Notes under the pieces: model-generated
Database searches by the model: none
What the model saw: only the letters and a program-made list of their open reading frames with translations
Told to the model about the DNA's origin: nothing
Shown here: positions 1-7,180 of the stretch, one piece after another
Position numbering within the stretch: the stretch's first letter is position 1
How the letters are laid out: every line of letters begins with the position of its first letter
Program-made: the position numbers and the translations under genes
NCBI RefSeq assembly: GCF_900106665.1
Contig: NZ_FNNA01000008.1
Location: 1-64,000, forward strand
Source: Paracoccus sanguinis
GTDB taxonomy: Bacteria > Pseudomonadota > Alphaproteobacteria > Rhodobacterales > Rhodobacteraceae
Direction: 5' to 3'
DNA length: 64,000 nucleotides

Positions 1-266
1 GACTGCGCAAGCTTGGCCTGCGCGTCGACCGTCTGCAGCCCGGACCGGATCATCGCCACGCCAGCGGCAGCGGCCGCTGCCACGGCGGCGGCGGCAGCCA
101 CAGCGACACGGCGGGAGAAGGCTGCCAGCCGGGCGTTGGCCGACTCCATCTCGCGGCTCAGCCGTCCGAAGCCGCGCGACCCGGCCTCGCCGACACCTTC
201 CAGTTCGGCGCGCACCTGCCGTCCGCCCACGGCCGCGAGGCGGACGCTAACCCGTTTTTCCGCCAT
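1..266 (-). CDS. Phage tail tape measure protein, N-terminal part (cut by window edge)
   Basis: Only the first 88 codons are in the window; the gene runs off the left edge. The start ATG at 264-266 opens a protein beginning MAEKRVSVRLAAVGGRQVRA. It continues with a charged helical stretch and a long Ala-rich segment, as at the N-terminus of lambda gpH-type tape measure proteins, which set tail length and are later ejected with DNA. Position decides the call: the gene starts inside the end of the frameshifted chaperone reading frame (20-nt overlap), exactly where gpH lies in lambda. No catalytic motif is expected in this part. Confidence 0.75.
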   Translation of the reverse strand, partial: MAEKRVSVRLAAVGGRQVRAELEGVGEAGSRGFGRLSREMESANARLAAFSRRVAVAAAAAVAAAAAAGVAMIRSGLQTVDAQAKLAQ

Positions 267-923
267 GGGAGTGATCCATCTGTTCGTTGAGCTTGGCCAC
301 CATCACCGCTTCGATGACGGGGAGCAGTTCGGCCATGGCGAGCGGCGGCACGCCGAGCGCATCACCGAGCGCCAGCGCCGCCGACATGTCCCATCCGACG
401 ACGGCGCCGGGCAGGACGCGCAGCTGGCCGCCGAGACGGCCGACGAGGTCCCAGACCTGCCAGCCCTCGAGGGTGAGCGGCCGGTTCAGCCGCGCCGGGC
501 AGTCCGGGCACGTCGTTTGGCAGGCTTCGCAGTAGCGCTCGCCCCCGCCGAAGGACCATTCGGCGAGGGCGCGGAGGCGTTTTTTTCCTGTTCCAGCAGC
601 AGGCCCTTGGAGACGTAGGTCAGCTGGAAGGCCTCGAAGATCGGCCAGACGTCGAGCAGCGCGTCGATGGCCTCGGGGCTGGGATCGATGGGGTTGCCGT
701 CAGCGTCGCCGATACCCTCCCAGGCGAGAATTGCGCGGCGCGCGAGAGCCTTGGCGAAGGCAACCGCGCGCTCCTCGTCGGACGCCTCCTCGGGCACCGC
801 CTCGACGGCCGGGTCGCTGCGCGTCGCCACCATCAGGGCGGTGGTCAGCGGGCGCAGCTGCACCCGGACGCCGGGCGCGAGGTCATGCCAGCGCGGAGCG
901 TTGGTCAGGTCGAGCGTCAGCAT
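247..923 (-). CDS. Tail assembly chaperone, -1 frameshift (gpGT-like) fusion
   Basis: Reading the gpG-like frame from 923 to the heptamer at 579-585 and then slipping back one base gives an open frame to a TAG at 247-249, for a fusion of about 225 residues. The T part begins KKRLRALAEWSFGGGERYC. It contains CxxC-type cysteines (EACQTTCPDCPARL) and a conserved-looking helical end finishing MDHSHGGKTG. It has no start codon of its own near the junction. In lambda and many siphophages a small fraction of ribosomes makes GT, which recruits tail tube protein to the tape measure. The fusion is inferred from frame continuity and is not proven by the sequence. Confidence 0.75.
486..923 (-). CDS. Tail assembly chaperone, short (gpG-like) product
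   Basis: A 145-residue protein from the ATG at 921-923, which overlaps the stop of the tail tube gene by one base (TGATG). A 158-codon in-frame extension to 962 exists, but it lies inside the tail tube gene and the overlap start is the natural one. The body starts MLTLDLTNAPRWHDL and contains a helical region typical of small phage tail chaperones that coat the tape measure protein during tail assembly. After the slippery site at 579-585 the zero-frame tail becomes low-complexity Ala/Pro/Lys/Arg, as expected if that end is the non-shifted product. Identification rests on position between tail tube and tape measure genes and on the frameshift signal. Confidence 0.8.
   Translation of the reverse strand: MLTLDLTNAPRWHDLAPGVRVQLRPLTTALMVATRSDPAVEAVPEEASDEERAVAFAKALARRAILAWEGIGDADGNPIDPSPEAIDALLDVWPIFEAFQLTYVSKGLLLEQEKNASAPSPNGPSAGASATAKPAKRRARTARRG
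579..585 (-). promoter_or_regulatory. Programmed -1 ribosomal frameshift slippery site
   Basis: On the minus strand the heptamer is A AAA AAC, with codons GAA AAA AAC in the zero frame. Slippage by one base re-pairs both tRNAs as AAA AAA. It lies at the junction of the gpG-like frame and the downstream open T frame. Confidence 0.8.
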
Positions 924-1861
924 CAGTAGTTCTCCACGTCGTTCACGAGGGTTGCGGTGCACATCCGCCCGACCACGCTGTCGCGGGCGGCCTGCCAGTC
1001 GAAGGTCGCCTGCACGCCCTGCGGCCCGGAAATCTCGATGCGTGGGCGCGGCAGGTAGACGGCGTGCACGGTGAAGGTGAAGCTCTCGCCCGAGGGCAGA
1101 ACATAGGCGAATTCCAACTCGCAGGGATCGCCGTTGATCGCCTGCGTCACCAGCGTGCTGTCGGCGAACCGAACCTCGATGGATCCCGTCAACGCGGCGA
1201 TGGACGGGTCCGCGCCGTCGATGCGGCCGTCCGAACGGATGGTCTCGATGCGGTCGAGGTTGTTGGCGTAGGTGATGTCGGCCGAGACCACATTGCCGAG
1301 GGCAGAGCCGTTCCGAATGATCGACCCGTTGAAATGGCCGAAGCGCTTCAGCTCCAGCGCGGCGGGTGTGCCGGCGCTGGTCATCGTGCCCACCGTCTCT
1401 CCTTGCGCCACCAGACGCGCGGTCGCGGTCAGTAGCCCCGAGCGCTGCATCTGCCAGGTGATTTGGTCGAGAACGCAGCCGGAATACATGGCGTAGCGCG
1501 GCACCTCGGGCATGCCGGTCTCGATGGAGAGACTCGGCAGCGTCCAGGCGCCCGACTGGAACTCGTGCGTCCAGGGGCCGGTGCCGCTGGTCGTCGGTGC
1601 CCCGAAGGCTGCCTTCAGCCAGAAGCCGAAGGCTTCGGCGTCGAGCGGCACCACGACATCGCCGTCCGCCGTCACCGCATCCTTGATCGGTGCCAGCGGA
1701 TCGCGGCCGTAGCCGAGAAGCTCCGAGTTCAGCAGCGGCTGCTCCGCGCCGAGCGTGGTGCTGGCAAACGGCATCTTCGTGAAGCCGCCTGTCGGCGGCG
1801 TGCCATAGGTCGTTTCGAACGCAAGCGCCATCTGCGCCCGCGCCCCTTGGGCTCGTGCCAT
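923..1861 (-). CDS. Phage major tail tube protein (gpV position)
   Basis: A 312-residue protein beginning MARAQGARAQMALAFETTYG. It has the features of the Phage_tube_2-type family: an N-terminal segment with a TYGTPP-like motif, then beta-rich repeats with Ig-like character. It builds the hollow tube of a long non-contractile tail by stacked hexamers. It lies between the terminator and chaperone genes, as gpV does in lambda, and its stop overlaps the chaperone start. No sheath gene follows, so a siphovirus tail is inferred. The start is the first ATG of the frame and is well separated from the upstream gene. Confidence 0.85.
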   Translation of the reverse strand: MARAQGARAQMALAFETTYGTPPTGGFTKMPFASTTLGAEQPLLNSELLGYGRDPLAPIKDAVTADGDVVVPLDAEAFGFWLKAAFGAPTTSGTGPWTHEFQSGAWTLPSLSIETGMPEVPRYAMYSGCVLDQITWQMQRSGLLTATARLVAQGETVGTMTSAGTPAALELKRFGHFNGSIIRNGSALGNVVSADITYANNLDRIETIRSDGRIDGADPSIAALTGSIEVRFADSTLVTQAINGDPCELEFAYVLPSGESFTFTVHAVYLPRPRIEISGPQGVQATFDWQAARDSVVGRMCTATLVNDVENY

Positions 1862-1885
1862 GGTGTTCTCCTGTTGTAGGTGGGA

Positions 1886-2305
1886 TCAGGCCAGCGGGTC
1901 GGCCGTGGAATAGTGCAGCACGACCGGAACCACCGCGGCCTTCAGGCTGGCCGCGCCCTCGACCGGCAGATCGACCGGGCGCGGCGCTTCCGCCTCGACC
2001 CAGTCGCAGAGCCCGCCCAACGTGCGGTCGGCTGCGATGGCCGCGCCGACGCTGGCGATCAGCGTGTCGAAGGCGGCGTCACGGTCGGCGCCCTGCACAA
2101 CGGCCTCGATCTCGGCTCGGTGCTGGTAGTGGTAGCGCAGAGGCGAGAGCGTCACCTCCGGCTCGCCCGGTTCGCCGTCCCGCAGGATCAGGAGCCCGGC
2201 GGCGGGCACGCGCTCGGGCAGAACCTCGCCGCGCAGGGTTGTGGCAGGCACCGTCAAAAGACGTGCGTGCAGCGCCGCCAGCGTGGCCTCGCGTGTACTG
2301 GGCAT
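1886..2305 (-). CDS. Tail terminator / tail completion protein (gpU position)
   Basis: A 139-residue protein starting MPSTREATLAALHARLL at the ATG at 2303-2305. The frame is open further to 2437, but that extension crosses hairpins and the regulator gene, so it is rejected. Composition fits small tail-terminator proteins: an N-terminal helix (LAALHARLLTVP), a strand-rich middle and a C-terminal strand (VVPVVLHYST). Such proteins cap the tail tube and join it to the head. The call rests on size, fold impression and position just before the tail tube gene. The gene is cut off from the upstream head genes by the metal cassette, so its transcripts must cross that cassette or start inside it. Confidence 0.65.
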   Translation of the reverse strand: MPSTREATLAALHARLLTVPATTLRGEVLPERVPAAGLLILRDGEPGEPEVTLSPLRYHYQHRAEIEAVVQGADRDAAFDTLIASVGAAIAADRTLGGLCDWVEAEAPRPVDLPVEGAASLKAAVVPVVLHYSTADPLA

Positions 2306-2338
2306 GATGTCACCGAAGAAAATCCGAATGGCACAGCA

Positions 2339-2395
2339 CCGGGCGTCGTCGCCCGGTCTTGATCGTAGGCCAACGACGGCGGACGTCCGCCGTCG
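2339..2395. terminator. Two strong hairpins at the junction of metal cassette and tail genes
   Basis: 2339-2356 is a perfect 7-bp stem (CCGGGCG/CGCCCGG) with a TCGT loop. 2374-2395 is a perfect 22-bp palindrome ending one base short of the regulator stop codon. Neither has a clear U-tract, so factor-independent termination is only possible; they may instead mark the cassette boundary or control read-through into the tail terminator gene. Confidence 0.5.
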
Positions 2396-2396
2396 A

Positions 2397-2759
2397 TCAG
2401 ACCGTGCCCGCTCCTTTGAAATTCTCGCACGAGTCAACGCCCCGAGCGGTCCCGGCCAGGAGGTCGTCGGCCAGCCTCATCAGTTCGTCCAAGCGCGGAT
2501 CGCTCAACCGATACCGGACGAACCGACCGTCCGGTTCTCCGACAACCAGCCCGCATTCGCTCAGGCACCGCAGGTGGTTTGAGGCGTTCGACTGCGACAG
2601 GCCGGTGGCGCCAACGATCTCCCCAACCGAAAGCGGGCCGTCACGCAGAGCGGCCAAAATCGACATGCGCGAGAAGTCAGCCAAGCCGCGGAAAAGCTTC
2701 GCCCGCAACTCGACGACTTGAGCATCAGCCTGCTGAAGGATTCCGGTCTCGCTCGACAT
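2397..2759 (-). CDS. CmtR-like ArsR/SmtB metal-sensing repressor
   Basis: A 120-residue winged-helix protein starting MSSETGILQQADAQ. The helix-turn-helix carries the pattern NHLxCLxxCGLVV and a wing (GRFVRYRLSD). A third Cys sits near the C-terminus in DSCENF. In Mycobacterium tuberculosis CmtR the Cd/Pb ligands are two Cys in this same helix plus one C-terminal Cys, so all three ligands appear present. It is predicted to repress itself and the divergent exporter and to release DNA on Cd or Pb binding. The start codon lies inside the inverted repeat at 2758-2777. A TTG at 2769-2771 behind a GAGG is an alternative start. Confidence 0.85.
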   Translation of the reverse strand: MSSETGILQQADAQVVELRAKLFRGLADFSRMSILAALRDGPLSVGEIVGATGLSQSNASNHLRCLSECGLVVGEPDGRFVRYRLSDPRLDELMRLADDLLAGTARGVDSCENFKGAGTV

Positions 2760-2777
2760 ATCAGTCTGCAATGATAT
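2758..2777. promoter_or_regulatory. Probable operator of the metal cassette
   Basis: Perfect inverted repeat ATATCA-N8-TGATAT between the divergent regulator and exporter genes, in a local AT-rich pocket (ATGATATATAGCC). It overlaps the regulator start codon. ArsR/SmtB repressors typically bind such short dyads in a shared intergenic region. Confidence 0.55.
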
Positions 2778-2806
2778 ATAGCCTCGTCTGTCCACGGAAG
2801 ATCGTA

Positions 2807-3676
2807 ATGAGCGAAACGGCCACAATGAGCAACGCTGAGCACGCGCGCTACAGAGTCACCGGCATGGACTGCCCGTCATGCGCCGCGAAGATCGAGAAGG
2901 CGGTGCGGTCGGCCGGGGTCGAGGACGTGAAGGTCTCGACTGCCACGCAGATCATGACGGTGCATGTATCCGACCTGAGTTTGCAGCTGCCCGAAGTGGA
3001 GCGTGCGGTGTCGGGCATCGGCTACCGACTGGATCGGCTGGGCGGACCCGAAGCTGATCACGAGGGAGACATCGACGATCTTCCGAAGGACTTGAGCCAT
3101 ATCACCCCGGCCTACCGGCGTGCGCTGTGGATCGTGATCGTGCTGAACGTGGGCTACGGCCTCATCGAGATGGTTGGCGGCTTCATTTCCGGATCGCAGG
3201 CCCTGAAAGCCGATGCGCTCGATTTCCTCGGCGATGGCCTGATCACCTTCCTTGGGGTTCTGGCGATCGGCTGGAGCCTGGTCTGGCGAGCCCGTTCCGC
3301 TCTGATCCAAGGCTTGTTTCTCGGGGCGCTCGGTCTCGGGGTCCTCGCCAACACGGCCTACCGCGTACTGGTTCAGCAGCAGCCTGAAGCTGAACTGATG
3401 GGCCTGTTCGCCGTGATCGCGCTCGTGGTCAACGTGGTTGCCGTTCTGCCGTTGCTGCCCCACCGGGCCGGAGATGCCAACGTTCGGGCCGTCTGGCTGT
3501 TCTCGCGCAACGACGCCATCGGCAATGCAGCGGTCGTCGTGGCAGCGGGTCTGGTCGCCTGGACTAACACGGCATGGCCCGACCTCGTTGTAGCGGCAGT
3601 GATCGCCGGGCTGTTTCTGCAATCCTCGTGGTCGATCATCCGCGACGCGCGGGCCGATTTGCGGGTGGCCACGTGA
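2807..3676 (+). CDS. Cation diffusion facilitator with N-terminal heavy-metal-associated domain
   Basis: A 289-residue inner-membrane metal exporter. Residues about 14-75 form an HMA domain with the metal site GMDCPSC (Cys22, Cys25). After an acidic linker come about six hydrophobic segments of a CDF core, with an Asp-rich metal motif in the second (KADALDFLGD) and a partner motif RNDAIGN in the fifth. The long cytoplasmic C-terminal CDF domain is absent, so the HMA domain may serve as metal receiver. ATG 2807 follows GGAAG at good spacing; the in-frame ATG at 2771 lies in the operator. It is divergent from the CmtR-like gene, and Cd/Pb/Zn efflux is inferred from that pairing. It is transcribed against the phage late operon. 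Confidence 0.85.
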   Translation: MSETATMSNAEHARYRVTGMDCPSCAAKIEKAVRSAGVEDVKVSTATQIMTVHVSDLSLQLPEVERAVSGIGYRLDRLGGPEADHEGDIDDLPKDLSHITPAYRRALWIVIVLNVGYGLIEMVGGFISGSQALKADALDFLGDGLITFLGVLAIGWSLVWRARSALIQGLFLGALGLGVLANTAYRVLVQQQPEAELMGLFAVIALVVNVVAVLPLLPHRAGDANVRAVWLFSRNDAIGNAAVVVAAGLVAWTNTAWPDLVVAAVIAGLFLQSSWSIIRDARADLRVAT

Positions 3677-3804
3677 GGCCACGCCGGTCACCGGGCTTCG
3701 GGCGCCGGATCGTGCAGGCGGCATCAGGACCAGAATACGATCTCTCGGCCGCCGAGATAGACGGGGCCTGTCAGGGCTCCAGATCCTTTTTCCGGCGCGT
3801 CCGA

Positions 3805-4434
3805 CTATAGTTTCGCCTCCACCCAATTCGCCACGATCAGTCCCGGCACCGCGTCGTGCGCCCGCTCGGCATCCCTCGCCAGATCAAGCCGCTTCGGCAA
3901 CTTGACCTGCGGTACCAGCAGGAAGATCGGCGCGGTGACCTTTCCGCGCCCGGTCTTCGAGCGCGACACCACCGCTTGGCCCTTCGTGTTCAACCGGCCC
4001 TCCGCCACCAGCAGGCTCGGTCCGGTGCGACGATAGACGAAGCGGAGGCGCAGGCCACGGCGGCGCTCCCATTCGCCGGGCGTGATCCGGCCGCCGCGTA
4101 GGGACTTGCCTGCGGCAGGCAGCGGGATCGCCAGCCAGAACCCGTTCTTCGAGCGGATCAGCGGACCGGTGTCATGGGCACCGACGATCACCGGCGCCTT
4201 GGACCAGACCAGCGCCGCGGCGTCGAGGCTCTCGCCCGACCTCGGGAAGGTCTGGCTCCGGATCGAGTTGGCGAGCCGGGTGCCAAGGCCCGCGCCGGTG
4301 ATCTGCAACCGCCACGCGGTCTTCAGCCCGGTCCCGGCCTCGCGCATGGCGGCCGTGACAGCGCGCTCCCCGGCCGTGATCTCCGCCTGCATCATCGCGA
4401 CGATGTCGGGATCGATGTCGAGATTCAGCTTCAT
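3805..4434 (-). CDS. DUF6441-type phage protein (gpZ position)
   Basis: A 209-residue protein beginning MKLNLDIDPDIVAMMQAEIT. The N-terminal helices are followed by a basic beta-rich region; the sequence matches the DUF6441 family known from rhodobacterial siphophages. Its place between the FII-like joining protein and the tail terminator is that of lambda gpZ, so a role at the head-tail connection or tail completion is inferred. Its start overlaps the stop of the preceding joining-protein gene by four bases. The metal cassette follows 128 bases after its stop. No enzymatic motif is seen. Confidence 0.75.
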   Translation of the reverse strand: MKLNLDIDPDIVAMMQAEITAGERAVTAAMREAGTGLKTAWRLQITGAGLGTRLANSIRSQTFPRSGESLDAAALVWSKAPVIVGAHDTGPLIRSKNGFWLAIPLPAAGKSLRGGRITPGEWERRRGLRLRFVYRRTGPSLLVAEGRLNTKGQAVVSRSKTGRGKVTAPIFLLVPQVKLPKRLDLARDAERAHDAVPGLIVANWVEAKL

Positions 4435-4742
4435 GCAGGTATCAGATACACAGTCCAGGCTAGCCGCTCGCGGTCGCGGACGGGCTCGCCCTGGACCAGG
4501 AAGGCGTCGCCGTCGATCTCGAGCCTGTCGCCCGGGCGCGGGTTCGCCACCTCTGCGACCAGCAGATCGATGCGGGTCGTCTCGGACCAGAGCCGGGCAT
4601 CGCCGAACTCGGTGACGGCGTCAGCACGCCGGGCGACGACGCGCACCAGTACGGGCGCGCCGCCGTCAGCGATGTAGACGGCATCCCTTCCGATGTTCGG
4701 ATCGGCGAAGAGGGCACTGAGGGCGACCGCGAAGGCGGACAT
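4431..4742 (-). CDS. Head-tail joining protein (gpFII-like)
   Basis: A 103-residue protein starting MSAFAVALSALFADPNIGRD. It fits the phage_attach/gpFII family: a short N-terminal helix that threads into the connector, followed by a small beta barrel (LVRVVARRADAV, RLEIDGDAFLVQGEP). It forms the ring on which a finished tail docks. The ATG at 4740-4742 overlaps the capsid gene stop (TGATG), and its own stop overlaps the DUF6441 start, so translation is coupled. The longer in-frame extension to 4823 lies within the capsid gene and is rejected. Confidence 0.85.
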   Translation of the reverse strand: MSAFAVALSALFADPNIGRDAVYIADGGAPVLVRVVARRADAVTEFGDARLWSETTRIDLLVAEVANPRPGDRLEIDGDAFLVQGEPVRDRERLAWTVYLIPA

Positions 4743-5755
4743 CAGGTCCGCCGCGCGCTGCGCAGCACCTGCGGGCGGGTGCAGATCGGCAGCGGATTGC
4801 TCTCGATCTCCAGCCGCACCCACTCGTCGCGATCACGATCGGGGATGGTACGTGCGTAGAGCGGCTGGCCGAGGGTGTTGACCGTCTCGAAGGTGTCGGC
4901 GGGCGCGTAATAGATCTCGAACAGCCCCTCGATGCCTTCCGGATAGAAGTACGCCTTGTCGGTCGGCACGCCGAAGCCGACGCCGCCCCTGTAGCGGCGG
5001 AAGGTGATGCCGCCGAAGCTGACCTCGTCGGCGACCCGGCCCCGCAGGTCGGCCGCCGCGGCGGTGTTGAGATAGGTCTCGCGCACCTCCTTGTGGGCCA
5101 CGAGATCGGCGAAGAAGGCCGAGCCGCATTCGGCCCGGACCTGCACGGCGCCGGCCGAGAGCCCGCCCATCGAGTCCTCGACGCTCTCGATCAGCGCCTG
5201 GCAGCGCTTGCGGAGCGCCCCCGAGGCCGGGCTTGCGTTGTCGAGGTCAAAGTCGATCTCGGCCGCCGGAGAGATGCCGAACTCGGTGAAGTAGTTCACC
5301 ACCGTGGCGTGGTCCTTCGGGTCCTTCACCAGCCCCTGGATGCCGTTCAGGAGGTGGTACTCGAAGGTCGTCTCGGCGTCCTGGCGGAGCTTGCGCAGCC
5401 GATACGCGACCTCGGTCTGCACCTGCTGGGTGGCGCTCTCCGAGCCGAAGTCGCGGACGGACTGGATCTCGGAGGCCCAGAGCACGTCCTGCTTCTTGAA
5501 CTGCCGGCAGACGAAGGCGCGCATCTCGCGCCGGTCGGGGACCTGCTGCTCGTAGGCCGAGCCGCGCTCGGAGAACGGGATCAGCGAGAGCGTGCCGTCG
5601 CGGCTCTCGATCACGACGGTGCGGGAGCGCACGCCGCGCGGGCTGAAGAGGTTCGAGCCTGACAGCAACGCGGGCTTGTAGGGGATGTTCTCGAGCGCGC
5701 GGGTGAGCTCGACGATGGTGAAGGCATCGCCTTCGAAGATGTCCATGGTGGCCAT
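4742..5755 (-). CDS. Major capsid protein (lambda gpE family)
   Basis: A 337-residue protein from ATG 5753-5755, beginning MATMDIFEGDAFTIVELTRAL. The opening DIFEGDAFxxxELTxAxxxIPY and the later RxFGxESATQQVQ-like segment are hallmarks of the lambda gpE family (HK97 fold). It forms the icosahedral shell with the decoration protein encoded just upstream. An open extension to 5938 is low-complexity antisense of the decoration gene and is rejected. Length matches lambda E (about 340 residues), so the gene looks intact. Confidence 0.92.
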   Translation of the reverse strand: MATMDIFEGDAFTIVELTRALENIPYKPALLSGSNLFSPRGVRSRTVVIESRDGTLSLIPFSERGSAYEQQVPDRREMRAFVCRQFKKQDVLWASEIQSVRDFGSESATQQVQTEVAYRLRKLRQDAETTFEYHLLNGIQGLVKDPKDHATVVNYFTEFGISPAAEIDFDLDNASPASGALRKRCQALIESVEDSMGGLSAGAVQVRAECGSAFFADLVAHKEVRETYLNTAAAADLRGRVADEVSFGGITFRRYRGGVGFGVPTDKAYFYPEGIEGLFEIYYAPADTFETVNTLGQPLYARTIPDRDRDEWVRLEIESNPLPICTRPQVLRSARRT

Positions 5756-5780
5756 TTGGATGCCTCCTGTCGGGATTGGA

Positions 5781-6146
5781 TCAGCGGACGAGGATGCCCG
5801 CGGCGAGGAGCGCCGTGTGGGCGGCCGCGATCTCGCCCTCGCTGGGGGTGCCCGCGAAGAAGAGGTCGTGGCGGTTGACGATGGCGGGTCCGCGAACGAC
5901 GGCGACGGCGGGCGCATCGCCGGCGCTCGCATCCGCATTGCCCCAGAGCACCGCGACGGCTGTCTCGGTGCCGTCGACGGCGGCCGGGTCGTGGGCGGCG
6001 TATTTGCCCGAGGCGGTGATTTGGCCCAGCACCGTGCCGGGCTCGAGCGTGCCCGCGGCGACGGTGATCGTCTCGCGGGTGTAGTCGCGGAAGGCTTCCC
6101 AGACGAGGAAGCCGCCGGGGTGCGTGCCTTCGACCAGCGTGGTCAT
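5781..6146 (-). CDS. Head decoration protein (gpD family)
   Basis: A 121-residue protein starting MTTLVEGTHPGGFLVWEAFRDYTRETITVAAG. It matches the lambda gpD family in length and layout: an N-terminal arm, an early glycine-rich strand region (GTVLGQITASGKYAAHDPAA) and a C-terminal helix (IAAAHTALLAAGILVR). Trimers of gpD bind the outside of the expanded capsid and stabilise it against packaged DNA pressure. It lies between the protease/scaffold and capsid genes, as in lambda, with 25 bases to the capsid gene. Confidence 0.9.
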   Translation of the reverse strand: MTTLVEGTHPGGFLVWEAFRDYTRETITVAAGTLEPGTVLGQITASGKYAAHDPAAVDGTETAVAVLWGNADASAGDAPAVAVVRGPAIVNRHDLFFAGTPSEGEIAAAHTALLAAGILVR

Positions 6147-6150
6147 GGTG

Positions 6151-7176
6151 TCATCCTTTCAGCTTGAAGGTGCGGGCGACGATCTCGCCCCAGGGGCGCG
6201 CGGCCGAGGAACGGCCGGGCTGCGGGTGATGGGGCGCGATCTCGGGCTCGGCCTCGGCCTTGGCAGCGAGGAGCGCGGCGCGCACCTCGTCAAGGCTCGC
6301 GTCCTCTTCGAGGAAGCGGCCCGCCATCTGCGGCTGGCCCGCGAGGCGGCAGAGGTCGACCACGGCCCGGGCATGCCCGATGGCCTCCGCCCGGATCGCG
6401 GCAGGATCGGGCGGCGCGCCGCTGCGCGGTGGCGTCTCGGCAGGCGGCTGAGGAGCGTCGGAGGCGGCGGCCTGCTCGTCGTCGACATCAGACAGTTGAT
6501 CGCCTTTGGAGGCGTCGTCGGTATCCTCGTCCGCTTCGACTGCGGCGCCGTCGGCCGCGTCGTCGGAGTCCTGATCCGCTTCGACCTGCTCTACCAACAC
6601 CGGCGGCGCATTGCGGAAGCGCCCGATGTCGAAGTTCGCGGCGATGCGGACGGGCTCGATCAGCCGGTCGGCGAAGCCCTGCGCCACGGCGTCCGACGCG
6701 TCGAACCATGTCTCGGCGGCCATGAGCGCGGAGACCTCTTCCGGCGTCCGGCCGGATTTCGCGGCATAGCCGGAGACGAGGCTGCCCTTCACCTTGTCGA
6801 GCGCCTCGGCCATGGCGCGCATGTCCTCGGCCGTGCCCATGACGAGGCCGGCGGGGTCGTGGATCATCAGGAAGGCGTTCTCCGGCATGACGATCTCGTC
6901 GCCCGCCATCGCGATGTAGGAGGCAGCCGAGGCGGCGATGCCGTCGATCCAGACCGTGACCGGGCCCGCGTGCCGTTTCAGCGCGTTGTGGATAGCGACT
7001 GCGTCGAAGACCGACCCGCCGGGGCTGTTGAGCCGCAGATCGACGGGCGTGCCCTCGCGCAGCGCGCCGAGTTCCGCCAGGAACCCCTTCGCCGAGACCC
7101 CGTAGGCGCCGATCTCGTCATAGATCGCCACTTCCGCGCCGGTCCCCCGGGCGCGGATCGCATACCAGCTTGCCAT
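6151..7176 (-). CDS. ClpP-like head maturation protease with C-terminal scaffold region
   Basis: A 341-residue protein from ATG 7174-7176 (MASWYAIRARGTGAEVAIYD). Residues about 14-190 are an S14/ClpP-related protease: LNSPGGSVFDAVAIHNALK, the nucleophile region GIAASAASYIA (Ser83) and MIHDPAG (His106). An acidic, Ala/Pro-rich linker follows (about 205-270), then a helical C-terminus. This is the architecture of lambda gpC, whose internal start yields scaffold Nu3. The protease trims the portal and scaffold during prohead maturation. An internal ATG or GTG for a separate scaffold product is possible, but none stands out. Confidence 0.9.
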   Translation of the reverse strand: MASWYAIRARGTGAEVAIYDEIGAYGVSAKGFLAELGALREGTPVDLRLNSPGGSVFDAVAIHNALKRHAGPVTVWIDGIAASAASYIAMAGDEIVMPENAFLMIHDPAGLVMGTAEDMRAMAEALDKVKGSLVSGYAAKSGRTPEEVSALMAAETWFDASDAVAQGFADRLIEPVRIAANFDIGRFRNAPPVLVEQVEADQDSDDAADGAAVEADEDTDDASKGDQLSDVDDEQAAASDAPQPPAETPPRSGAPPDPAAIRAEAIGHARAVVDLCRLAGQPQMAGRFLEEDASLDEVRAALLAAKAEAEPEIAPHHPQPGRSSAARPWGEIVARTFKLKG

Positions 7177-7180
7177 GTCG

